NCBI GenBank assembly: GCA_030765725.1
Contig: JAVCDF010000001.1
Coordinates: forward strand, 62,001 to 126,000
DNA from: Candidatus Chlorobium antarcticum
Lineage (GTDB): Bacteria; Bacteroidota; Chlorobiia; Chlorobiales; Chlorobiaceae
Direction of reading: 5' to 3'
DNA: 64,000 nt
Below are positions 38,172 to 46,705 of the stretch, in pieces (the stretch's first letter is position 1; every line of letters begins with the position of its first letter). The notes beneath the pieces were generated by a model, which ran no database searches, had not been told where the DNA came from, and worked only from the letters and a program-made list of their open reading frames with translations. Position numbers and translations under genes: made by a program.

Positions 38172-39203
38172 TCAACCCTTTTCACGCCATGCCGCCCCAG
38201 CGAAATGGGCAAGGTCGTCCCACCGTCCGCTTGCTATCCATTCGGCAATATAATCGACCGTATGGGCATAGTGCAACGGCTCCCGACCTGGCATTTCAAG
38301 CCAGGACCCAAGAATGGTGCTGTCGAGCGAGTGCATTGACATTCCATAACCAAGCTGTTCCATCGCCATAGCATTCGACTCCTGTTCAATCTGGCCGTCA
38401 AGCGGCCGCAACAGAAGCTTTCTGCCGAGATGCAGTGCCTCTCCGGGAAGCTCGAATCCGGCATTGCACACCACTCCCCCACACTCCATAAGGTCACGGA
38501 GAAATCCATCACGGGAATACCCGCGAAAATGCATATTTCCCTCGTCCCGGTCGACCTCAACCTTCCCGTAAATATAAAAGCTGCAATCGCTGAAAGGCGA
38601 AACAAGCCGGGCTACATCGTCAATTTCTTCAAAAGGGAGATACACGAGAATTTTACCCTTTAGCGGAGCAACCGAGGCAACTCCGTAAAGCGAAGGGGGG
38701 ATGACGGGAGGAAAAATTGGCTGATTGAAATGATGCCAGTGAAGACCCGCGTTATAGCGGGCAGGAGCAAAATTGAGCAGCGTATATTTCTCAAAAATAT
38801 TGCCGCGGGCCATGGGAACCGGATAGGGAAATGCATACTGATGGCCGAACCCGAGAGAGGGTATGTTGCGTATGCGAGCCACCATGGAGGTGATCGGCTC
38901 AAAATCGGTAATGATGAGATCAATTCCCGCCGTATCAAGCCTCCACACATCATTCATGAGCTGACCCAAATCCAGCTGGAACATCGTCTCCATATAGTTC
39001 ATCCGTCCCCTGTAGGTAATGAGAGTCATCCCCTTCATCACCCGGCAGGGCTGGAACACTTCAATCTCCTTCAGTTCCTCCTCCTTCCTGCCGCTCACAA
39101 TCACCTCTACCTCGTGCCCATCGGAATGGAGTTTGCGGACAAGTTCCCTGCTCCGGCTGATATGGCCATTGCCGGTACCCTGCACACCGAAAAGGATCCT
39201 CAT
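38172..39203 (-). CDS. MJ1255-type glycosyltransferase (GT-B fold)
   Basis: The 343-residue protein has a MurG-like N-terminal nucleotide-binding start (ILFGVQGTGNGHISRSREL), ITDFEPITSMVARI in mid-protein and a C-terminal GGVVCNAGFELPGEALHLGRKLLLRP (about 247-272, in family order), as in the MJ1255/VC2487 group. It has no membrane helix. Sugar donor and acceptor are unknown; the fold suggests a nucleotide sugar. It sits 38 bases downstream of uvrD and four bases overlap the possible TTG start of the nitroreductase, which suggests one transcript. Confidence 0.82.
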   Translation of the reverse strand: MRILFGVQGTGNGHISRSRELVRKLHSDGHEVEVIVSGRKEEELKEIEVFQPCRVMKGMTLITYRGRMNYMETMFQLDLGQLMNDVWRLDTAGIDLIITDFEPITSMVARIRNIPSLGFGHQYAFPYPVPMARGNIFEKYTLLNFAPARYNAGLHWHHFNQPIFPPVIPPSLYGVASVAPLKGKILVYLPFEEIDDVARLVSPFSDCSFYIYGKVEVDRDEGNMHFRGYSRDGFLRDLMECGGVVCNAGFELPGEALHLGRKLLLRPLDGQIEQESNAMAMEQLGYGMSMHSLDSTILGSWLEMPGREPLHYAHTVDYIAEWIASGRWDDLAHFAGAAWREKG

Positions 39204-39241
39204 GCTGCTCTTTTCTTTTATTGAAAAAACGGTTGCTGAAG

Positions 39242-41431
39242 TTACGGAAGAACCTTGAGATTTGCATACTGCACCATCAGGGTTTTCTCGCCCGAACCCC
39301 TGAACAGTATTTTGGCTTTCTGCTGTGCCCCACTCCCCTGAAGCTCAAGAACGGTACCCGGCCCGAACACCGCATGGTGAACCCGCGCACCCTTCCTGAT
39401 CCCCCCCTTATCCTTGGGAGGAGGCGTGTTTCCGCCTTCAGGCCGGCGGAGAGGCTCAGCTCTTCGTGGAGAAACGCGCGCCCCTGGCCCTCCGCTGTGC
39501 ACCCTACCCTGTTCGGTATGCACAATATCGCCGTCAATCTCATTGATAAACTTGGAGCGGAGGCAGTGCTGCGGCTGACCGTAGAGGTAACGGCTCTGTG
39601 CCCACGACAGGAAAATCTTTTCACGAGCCCGTGTTACGGCAACATAAAACAACCGCCGCTCCTCCTCCATCTGCTCGGGCTCATAACAGTTTAGAGGGAA
39701 CAGCCGCTCCTCAAGACCGGTAATGAACACCACGGGGAATTCCAGCCCCTTGGATGCATGCACCGTCATCAGGGAAACAAAATTGTCGGACTCCTGCGTC
39801 TCGTCATAGTCAGAGGCAAGGGCAATATTCTCAAGGAAATCTCCAAGCATCCCCGCATCGGAGTTATGGTCCGAAAAATCGCGGGCCATACTGAGAAGTT
39901 CCTGTAGGTTGTCATGCCGGGCCATTGATTCCGGGGTGTTTTCCGCCTGCAAAACAGACAGAAGCCCCGTCTGCACGAACAGCTCATTGAGCACCTCGTA
40001 TACAGTTCCCGTTTCAGCAATCGTCCTGAGCGATTCAATCACTGAGGAAAATGAAGAGAGGGCATTGACAAGCCGTTGCTGATATCCCCCCTCATCGGCA
40101 CAGCGGATAGCCTCATACAGGGAAATGCCGCGCTGGAGGGCAAAATCGCGGAGCTTGCCAATGCTCACATCACCGATTTTTCTGGGCGGGAAATTGATAA
40201 TTCTGAGCAGCGACTCGCTGTCGCGATCGTTCTGCACAAAACGGAGATAGGCAACAGCGTCCTTTATCTCCTTGCGTTTGTAAAACGAAACACTGCCAAA
40301 AATCTTGTAGGGCAACCTGTGCTGGCGCATGGTATCCTCCAGCACCCGCGACTGGGCATTTGTACGGTAAAAAATAGCGAAGCTCCGGAAATCCATCTGC
40401 TTTTCAACCGAAAGTTTTCGGATCCAGTCCCCAACTTTTTCAGCCTCCTGCCGCTCATTGAACGCTTCAATGAGTGTCAGCGGCTCCCCCTTCGACCCCT
40501 TCGCAACAAGCTCCTTTTTAATCTGGCGCTGGTTCCGGCTGATCACGCTGTTGGCCGCCTGGAGTATGGTCTCAGTACTGCGGTAGTTCTCCACAAGCTT
40601 GAAGGTCCTGGCATCCTCATAATCATCCTGAAAGTTCAAGATGTTGGAAATGTCGGCCCCTCGCCAGGAATAGATTGACTGTGCGTCATCGCCCACCACA
40701 AAAATGTTGCGATGGCGCGATGCAAGCATTTTCGTCACCAGATACTGCGCCCTGTTGGTGTCCTGATATTCATCAATAAGAATATAGCGGAACAGCTCCT
40801 GCAACTCTTCAAGCACATCAGGATGAGCACGGAACAGCTCAAGGGGCTTGATGAGCAAATCATCAAAATCAAGAGCGTTGTTCTCCTTCAGCTTTCGGGC
40901 GTAAAGCTCATAAATCTGCGACGCCTTCTGCTGGTTGTAATCGGCGGCATTGCGGTGAAAATCAGCCGGCAGGATAAAGCTGTTTTTTGCCTTGCTGATA
41001 ATGCCCTGAACCGTATTTACCGGCACGGAATCCTGAGAGATGTTGAGCTCCGCCATGCATTGGCGGATAAGGCTCTTACTGTCATCGGAATCAAAAATCG
41101 AAAAACTCCGGCTGTAGCCGAGACGATCAATATAATCGCGAAGAATTCGGGCAAAAACGGAATGGAATGTGCCTATCCAGAGACCTCCCGAACTGCCCGG
41201 CCCCAGAAGCTGATCCACACGATGGCGCATCTCGCCTGCCGCCTTGTTGGTGAAGGTAAGGGCAAGAATATTTCGGGCCGGAACACCCTGAATGCCTATC
41301 AGATTGGCGATACGATAGGTAATGACGCGGGTTTTTCCCGAGCCTGCGCCGGCAAGGACCATTACCGGCCCTTCAGTTGCGCTTGCGGCGTCTCGCTGCA
41401 CTGCGCTGAGGTCTTGCAATAAATCAGTCAA
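39242..41431 (-). CDS. uvrD: ATP-dependent DNA helicase UvrD/PcrA
   Basis: The 729-residue superfamily 1A helicase unwinds DNA 3'-5' in excision and mismatch repair. Motifs seen are the Q-motif (LSAVQRDAA), Walker A AGAGSGKTRV (about 27-36), DEYQDTNRAQY (about 216), VGDDAQSIYSWRGADISN, LVENYRSTETI, VSLMTVHASKGLEFPVVF (about 550) and YVAVTRAREKI. The C-terminal PcrA-like tail has VHHAVFGPGTV. The start is TTG at 41431: an in-frame stop lies two codons upstream, so no ATG is available. Confidence 0.96.
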   Translation of the reverse strand: MTDLLQDLSAVQRDAASATEGPVMVLAGAGSGKTRVITYRIANLIGIQGVPARNILALTFTNKAAGEMRHRVDQLLGPGSSGGLWIGTFHSVFARILRDYIDRLGYSRSFSIFDSDDSKSLIRQCMAELNISQDSVPVNTVQGIISKAKNSFILPADFHRNAADYNQQKASQIYELYARKLKENNALDFDDLLIKPLELFRAHPDVLEELQELFRYILIDEYQDTNRAQYLVTKMLASRHRNIFVVGDDAQSIYSWRGADISNILNFQDDYEDARTFKLVENYRSTETILQAANSVISRNQRQIKKELVAKGSKGEPLTLIEAFNERQEAEKVGDWIRKLSVEKQMDFRSFAIFYRTNAQSRVLEDTMRQHRLPYKIFGSVSFYKRKEIKDAVAYLRFVQNDRDSESLLRIINFPPRKIGDVSIGKLRDFALQRGISLYEAIRCADEGGYQQRLVNALSSFSSVIESLRTIAETGTVYEVLNELFVQTGLLSVLQAENTPESMARHDNLQELLSMARDFSDHNSDAGMLGDFLENIALASDYDETQESDNFVSLMTVHASKGLEFPVVFITGLEERLFPLNCYEPEQMEEERRLFYVAVTRAREKIFLSWAQSRYLYGQPQHCLRSKFINEIDGDIVHTEQGRVHSGGPGARVSPRRAEPLRRPEGGNTPPPKDKGGIRKGARVHHAVFGPGTVLELQGSGAQQKAKILFRGSGEKTLMVQYANLKVLP

Positions 41432-41641
41432 AAATCAGAGAGTACCCGTTAGTCAGTTGAGGGAGAAGGGATGATGCGACAACTTAACCCTTTTTACAGC
41501 TACTTCACAAACCACCGCACCCCCTTGAGCCCCATTTGTTTTTCCTCTTTTTATCCGCATCTCCTTCAGTAATTGAGTAACGGAGTTCCTATATTGAAAA
41601 ACAAACCAGACATATCAACCACTTGAAACCGCAGGTAATCC

Positions 41642-43084
41642 ATGTTTCCTCTCGTTTACGAAATCAACACCAGAATCTGGCTTCAGAAACTCAGTCGTCT
41701 CAATGAGCACAGCGTAAGTCTGGGCAATGTCCCCGAATCCGAGTTCCAGTTCTTCAAAGAATCCGGATTCACCATGGTATGGCTGATGGGAGTATGGACA
41801 CCAAGCCTTTACAGCAAATCAATTGCCACATCACATCCCGGTCTCCGCGGGGAGCTTCTCAGTCACCTCTCCTCACTCCACCCCGAAGACATAGCCTCCT
41901 CACCCTACTCCATACCTTCCTACACCGTCAACGAAGCCCTTGGAGGAAGAAGTGAAATGCTCGTTTTCCGCAAAAAACTTGCGGAATATGGCATCCGGCT
42001 CATGCTCGACTTCGTACCAAACCACATGGCGCTCGACAACCAGTGGCTTCCAGCGCACCCCGAACACTTCATCTCTGTTTCCGCAGAGGAACAGAGCCAG
42101 GACCCCGATGCCTGTTTTGAATATGCCAAGGGCAAATACCTTGCACATGGAAGGGACCCCTATTTTGCACCATGGACCGACACACTGCAAATCAACTATG
42201 CAAATCCCGCCACCCATGCAATGATGACCCAGAACCTCTTCACCATCAGTGAACTCTGCGACGCCGTGCGTTGCGATGTAGCCATGCTGGTGCTGAAAAG
42301 CGTTTTCAACACCACATGGAAAAACCTCAGCGGCCATATGAAGGGAGAGTTCTGGGGGCCAGCAATCGCAGCCGTCAAAAAGCTCCATCCAAACTTTCTC
42401 TTTCTGGCGGAATCATACTGGAACAAGGAGTGGGAACTGCAGCAGCAGGGTTTTGACTACACTTACGACAAACCTTTTTACGACTTTCTCACAAGCGCAC
42501 CGGTCAATGGCGACAAACTCATGGGCCACATGAAGGCGCAGTGGAACTATCAGAAACACCTCTGCCGCTTTCTTGAGAACCATGACGAAGACCGCGCTGC
42601 AGGAAAAATCGGAATCAACAACAGAGCGGCCGCCATGGTATTCCTCACCGCACCCGGGATGCATCTTGTCCATCAGGACCAGATGGAAGGGTACCGGCAC
42701 AAAATTCCCGTACAGCTGATACGCCAGGCACCTGAACATGAAGACAGGGAGCTTATGGAGCTCTACAGAAAGCTTTTCCGACTGCAGAGCGAGGAGGTTT
42801 TTCAGGAAGGGGAAGTTGAATGGATCAACTTTGAGGGAGCCTCGCACACTCACTGTTTCGGACTCCACCGATTCACCCGCGACCGGCACGCCATGACTCT
42901 CGTCAATTTCAGTTCAACAGGAATAGCCACTCAGTTCCATCACCCGGCGCTCAGCGGAATCAGTGAAGAGAAGCTGAACATTCTCAGCACCTCACCGGGA
43001 AACCGCGGCAACACAACCCATCTGGAGGGTGACTTACTGAAAACAAGGCTGGCGCCGCATGAAGCGATTGTCGTCACATTCTGA
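41642..43084 (+). CDS. Alpha-amylase-family (GH13) enzyme
   Basis: The 480-residue protein has an intact GH13 active site: DFVPNH (123-128), the nucleophile D212 in VRCDVAM, the acid E257 in FLAESYW, and H314-D315 in LENHDEDR. It lacks a signal peptide, so it acts in the cytoplasm, perhaps on glycogen-related glucans, trehalose or sucrose. The N-terminus (VYEINTRIWL) and the region AHGRDPYFAPWTD resemble uncharacterised bacterial GH13 proteins rather than secreted amylases. yjbQ follows 24 bases later. The specificity is unknown. Confidence 0.85.
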   Translation: MFPLVYEINTRIWLQKLSRLNEHSVSLGNVPESEFQFFKESGFTMVWLMGVWTPSLYSKSIATSHPGLRGELLSHLSSLHPEDIASSPYSIPSYTVNEALGGRSEMLVFRKKLAEYGIRLMLDFVPNHMALDNQWLPAHPEHFISVSAEEQSQDPDACFEYAKGKYLAHGRDPYFAPWTDTLQINYANPATHAMMTQNLFTISELCDAVRCDVAMLVLKSVFNTTWKNLSGHMKGEFWGPAIAAVKKLHPNFLFLAESYWNKEWELQQQGFDYTYDKPFYDFLTSAPVNGDKLMGHMKAQWNYQKHLCRFLENHDEDRAAGKIGINNRAAAMVFLTAPGMHLVHQDQMEGYRHKIPVQLIRQAPEHEDRELMELYRKLFRLQSEEVFQEGEVEWINFEGASHTHCFGLHRFTRDRHAMTLVNFSSTGIATQFHHPALSGISEEKLNILSTSPGNRGNTTHLEGDLLKTRLAPHEAIVVTF

Positions 43085-43108
43085 ACAACACCCTACACGA
43101 TTCAAGTC

Positions 43109-43534
43109 ATGAAGATTGTCACTTCCACGCTCTCGCTGAAAAGCCTGAAGCCGATTGAAATCATTGATGTAACCGCTGATGCAGCCAAAGCCGTAGAGGC
43201 ATCGGGCATGCAGGAGGGGCTGCTCACCCTCCTCAGCCAGCACACAACCGCCTGCCTGAACATCAATGAGAACGAAGAACGGCTGATGGAAGACATGGAA
43301 ACATTCCTCAAACGACTTGCACCGAGGGACGGAAACTACAGCCACAACATTGAGCCCATAGACAGGCGCGACAACGCCCACTCCCACCTCATCGGCCTCT
43401 TCATGAACACTTCTGAAACCATTCCCTTCCGGGAAGGAAAGCTCCTGCTTGGAAGGTGGCAGTCAATATTCTTTATTGAACTTGACGGTCCCCGTCCCGA
43501 GCGTAGCCTGCTTATGCAGGTAAGCGGCATCTGA
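43109..43534 (+). CDS. YjbQ-family (UPF0047) protein
   Basis: The 141-residue protein matches UPF0047/YjbQ: TADAAKAVEASGMQEGLLTL, LSQHTTACLNINENEE (about 43-58) and NAHSHLIGLFM (about 89), containing the conserved His residues of the metal/phosphate site. Some members show weak thiamine-phosphate synthase activity, but the physiological role is not established. Here it lies 15 bases ahead of dxs, whose product DXP is a precursor of both thiamine and isoprenoids. The link is suggestive only. Confidence 0.88.
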   Translation: MKIVTSTLSLKSLKPIEIIDVTADAAKAVEASGMQEGLLTLLSQHTTACLNINENEERLMEDMETFLKRLAPRDGNYSHNIEPIDRRDNAHSHLIGLFMNTSETIPFREGKLLLGRWQSIFFIELDGPRPERSLLMQVSGI

Positions 43535-43549
43535 AAAGCATTGTAAATC

Positions 43550-45457
43550 ATGGCAGAATCACACTCCCTGCTTCAAACAGTCAACTCCCCCGGCGATTTG
43601 AAGAAGCTCAACATCCGGCAGTTGGAGACCCTTGCCGATGAATGCCGGCGCGAACTCATCAACCTCATTTCCCTCAATGGCGGCCACTTCGCCTCCAGTC
43701 TCGGAGTCACGGAGCTGAGCGTAGCGCTCCACCATGTGTACAACACGGAAACGGACCGGATTGTCTGGGATGTCGGCCATCAAGCCTATATCCATAAAAT
43801 GCTGACAGGACGGCGAGGCGTGATGCACACAAACCGCAAATACGGTGGTATTGCCGGCTTCCCAAAAATCCACGAAAGCCAGCATGACGCTTTTGGAACA
43901 GGGCACGCATCCACATCCATTTCCGCAGCTGCAGGAATGGCGTCAGCACGGGACCTCCAGGGAGGCAAAGAAAAGGTGATTGCCGTCATAGGCGACGGAA
44001 GCATGACAGGCGGCATGGCCTTTGAAGCAATGAACCACCTCGGAGAGCTGAAAAGCGATGTGCTGGTTATCCTGAACGACAACCAAATGGCCATCTCCCC
44101 CAGCACCGGAGGACTCAAGACGCATCTGGTCAACTTCACCCTCAACAAAACCTACAACAAAGCCCGCCGCCTCCTGTGGGAGAGCATGTCATTAATGAAC
44201 AATGACCTCGCAGAGAAAGCCAAAACATCTCTGCGACGATTTGAAGATGGTATGAAAGCCGCCCTCACCCCGGGAGCGTTTTTTGAAGCACTCGGGTTGC
44301 GCTACTTCGGCCCGATAGACGGTCATAACATGGGGCAGCTTGTCCGGGCGCTCGAGGAGATGCAGCAACTCCCCAACCCGAAACTGCTCCATGTCATCAC
44401 CACAAAGGGGAAAGGGTTCCTGCCCGCTGAAGAGAACCAGAGCGACTGGCATGCCCACAGCGGAGGGTTTGACACCGTTACAGGAATAACCAAAAAAAAA
44501 GATAGCCCTTCCGCTGCACCAAAATATCAGGAGGTATTCGGAGAAGCCCTTGTGGAAATGGCCCTGAAAGATCCTGCCATTACCGCCATTACTGCCGCAA
44601 TGCCCACCGGCACTTCGCTTGACATGTTCCAGAGCGCCATCCCCGACCGTTTTTATGATGTAGGCATTGCCGAAGGGCACGCCGTCACTTTTGCGGCCGG
44701 CCAGGCCCTTGAAGGGATGAAACCAGTCTGCGCCATCTACTCCACATTCCTGCAGCGGGCCCTTGACCAAATCATACACGATGTCGCCCTGCAGAATCTC
44801 CATGTAGTCTTCGCCATTGACCGCGCCGGACTTGTAGGCGAAGACGGTCCTACCCACCACGGGGCCTTCGACCTCTCCTATCTGCATGCCGTTCCGGGGC
44901 TCACCATCATGGCCCCCTCAGACGGTCAGGAACTCCGCGACATGCTTCATACCGCGATCTACCACATCGACGGGCCGGTGGCCATCCGATATCCGAGGGG
45001 AAGCGCCATCGGGGGTGACCTGCGCAAAAACTTCACAGCACTGGAACAGGGAAAAGGACGGATGCTCAAAGAGGGAACCGGCCCGGTCATCCTTACCCTT
45101 GGCACCATGGCGGCAACGGCGATTGAAGCAGGACGACTGCTTGAAAACGAAGGAATCAATGTGGAAATTGCCGACATGCGTTTCCTCAAGCCACTCGACA
45201 CCGAACTCATTGATAGGCTCGCTGCCTCGGCAACCCATATCGTCACTCTCGAAGAGAACAGCATCATAGGAGGGCTCGGCAGTGCAGTTGCCGACCATCT
45301 TTCCGCAGCATCAAAAAAAACCAGACTGCTCAGAATCGGCCTGCCCGACGCTTTCGTCACCCACGGCAGCATGAAAGACCTCTACAGGGAAACAGGGCTG
45401 GACACGCCAGCAGTAGCCGAAAATATCAGGGAGTTCTATACAGGAAAAGGAAGCTGA
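43550..45457 (+). CDS. dxs: 1-Deoxy-D-xylulose-5-phosphate synthase
   Basis: The 635-residue thiamine-diphosphate enzyme joins pyruvate and glyceraldehyde-3-phosphate, the first step of the MEP isoprenoid route that feeds bacteriochlorophyll tails, carotenoids and quinones. The thiamine motif GDGSMTGGMAFEAMNHLG (about 148) with LNDNQMAIS, the central transketolase region FDRAGL-like FAIDRAGLVGEDGPTHHG (about 424-441) and the C-terminal LEENSIIGGLGSAV are intact. The 3' end overlaps the opposing pgpA gene by 22 bases. Expression with yjbQ is likely. Confidence 0.97.
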   Translation: MAESHSLLQTVNSPGDLKKLNIRQLETLADECRRELINLISLNGGHFASSLGVTELSVALHHVYNTETDRIVWDVGHQAYIHKMLTGRRGVMHTNRKYGGIAGFPKIHESQHDAFGTGHASTSISAAAGMASARDLQGGKEKVIAVIGDGSMTGGMAFEAMNHLGELKSDVLVILNDNQMAISPSTGGLKTHLVNFTLNKTYNKARRLLWESMSLMNNDLAEKAKTSLRRFEDGMKAALTPGAFFEALGLRYFGPIDGHNMGQLVRALEEMQQLPNPKLLHVITTKGKGFLPAEENQSDWHAHSGGFDTVTGITKKKDSPSAAPKYQEVFGEALVEMALKDPAITAITAAMPTGTSLDMFQSAIPDRFYDVGIAEGHAVTFAAGQALEGMKPVCAIYSTFLQRALDQIIHDVALQNLHVVFAIDRAGLVGEDGPTHHGAFDLSYLHAVPGLTIMAPSDGQELRDMLHTAIYHIDGPVAIRYPRGSAIGGDLRKNFTALEQGKGRMLKEGTGPVILTLGTMAATAIEAGRLLENEGINVEIADMRFLKPLDTELIDRLAASATHIVTLEENSIIGGLGSAVADHLSAASKKTRLLRIGLPDAFVTHGSMKDLYRETGLDTPAVAENIREFYTGKGS

Positions 45458-45933
45458 ACAAAAGCAGCGGAGAAGAGAAGAATGCGGACGGCAAGATTGG
45501 CCAGAAGACCCGCAAGAAGATCATCCATCATAATTCCCCATCCACCCGGCAGCCGCTGGACAAGGTCTACAGGGCCGGGCTTGAGAATGTCGAACAGACG
45601 GAAAAAAACAAACGCAAGCACTGCCGGCAGAAGCCCTGAAGGAAGAGCAAGAAGCGCCAGCCACTGACCGGCCACCTCGTCCAGCGTCACCTCAGACGGA
45701 TCCTCTCCAACAGCATCCTCCATGATGCCACCCGACCACACACCAATCACCGTCGAAAGAAGCACTCCTGCGGCAAGCACGGCCGGCTGTTGAAGAACAG
45801 GCAAAAAAACGAAGAGCAGAAGGGCAACAGCACTGGCAACGGTACCGGGAGCAACAGGAAAATACCCGACCCAGAAAACGGTGGAGAGCGCTCTGGCAAA
45901 TTGGAACTTCACCCCTTCAGCTGCGGCTTTCAT
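45436..45933 (-). CDS. pgpA: Phosphatidylglycerophosphatase A
   Basis: The 165-residue membrane enzyme removes phosphate from phosphatidylglycerophosphate, giving phosphatidylglycerol. It has PgpA blocks GYFPVAPGTVASAVALLLF (about 23-41), DPSEVTLDEVAGQWLAL (about 77-93) and FRLFDILKPGPVDLVQRL with GWGIMMDDLLAGLLAN (about 131-146). It directly follows pgsA, which makes its substrate, with a four-base overlap. Its end runs 22 bases into dxs on the opposite strand. Confidence 0.94.
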   Translation of the reverse strand: MKAAAEGVKFQFARALSTVFWVGYFPVAPGTVASAVALLLFVFLPVLQQPAVLAAGVLLSTVIGVWSGGIMEDAVGEDPSEVTLDEVAGQWLALLALPSGLLPAVLAFVFFRLFDILKPGPVDLVQRLPGGWGIMMDDLLAGLLANLAVRILLFSAAFVQLPFPV

Positions 45934-46526
45934 GCATCCCCTTCATGTTTCCCTGTAATGACCTGCCAATTGTCTTTCAGATAGGAGACCCCGGTAGCCA
46001 CCGTCACCACAGTGACAGCGAGCATAATCCAGTCGAGCGTAGGAGAGAAAAGGAAGCGGCCTATCAGCTCAACCGACTGATCGCCAAAAAGTGCCGATTC
46101 CTGAAGGAAGATCAGCACCATCACCAGATAGGCAAACACATTCTGCAGAAGGGTTTTATACTTGGCCTGAACGCTTGTCACCACAGGCTGGTTCCTGAAC
46201 TCGGCCCAGCTCCTGAGCGCCGTCACCACCACATCCCGAACAATCACCAGCACCACCATCCAGAGAGCAATATAGCCCATCCATACATAGACCAGAAACG
46301 CCGCGGTTATCAGCAATTTGTCGGCAAGCGGATCAAGAAAAGCTCCGAGACGAGTCACCTCGTTGAACCTTCTGGCATGCCACCCGTCATAGAGGTCAGT
46401 CAGTGAAGCCACCGTAAACACAATAACCCCTACAAGCTTGAACAACGGATCCTCATTCAGGAGGAGCAGCACAAACACCGGTACCAGCAGAATCCGCAGG
46501 GCGGTAAGCTGGTTTGGTATGGTCAT
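45930..46526 (-). CDS. pgsA: CDP-diacylglycerol-glycerol-3-phosphate 3-phosphatidyltransferase
   Basis: The integral membrane enzyme makes phosphatidylglycerophosphate. It carries the exact CDP-alcohol phosphotransferase motif D-G-x2-A-R-x8-G-x3-D-x3-D at DGWHARRFNEVTRLGAFLDP followed by LAD (about 44-66). The start was set at MTIPNQLTALRI, the family's usual N-terminus, giving 198 residues; an ATG at 46559 would add 11. It pairs with pgpA downstream, so both phosphatidylglycerol steps lie in one unit. Phosphatidylglycerol is a main lipid of green sulfur bacterial membranes and chlorosomes. Confidence 0.93.
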   Translation of the reverse strand: MTIPNQLTALRILLVPVFVLLLLNEDPLFKLVGVIVFTVASLTDLYDGWHARRFNEVTRLGAFLDPLADKLLITAAFLVYVWMGYIALWMVVLVIVRDVVVTALRSWAEFRNQPVVTSVQAKYKTLLQNVFAYLVMVLIFLQESALFGDQSVELIGRFLFSPTLDWIMLAVTVVTVATGVSYLKDNWQVITGKHEGDA

Positions 46527-46705
46527 ATAGCGTTCAGAATCGGCTTTCAAGGGTAACATGATTGAACGGTGAAAATGAATTTCGGGGTCAAGATACCAAA
46601 AATTCAACTCATTTTATTTCTGCAGGAAACCATTCCATACGACTCTCTCAAAAAAGTTTACCCTACCGCAAAGAAACAGCCCACCATCTTCATTCAGAGC
46701 ACCCC

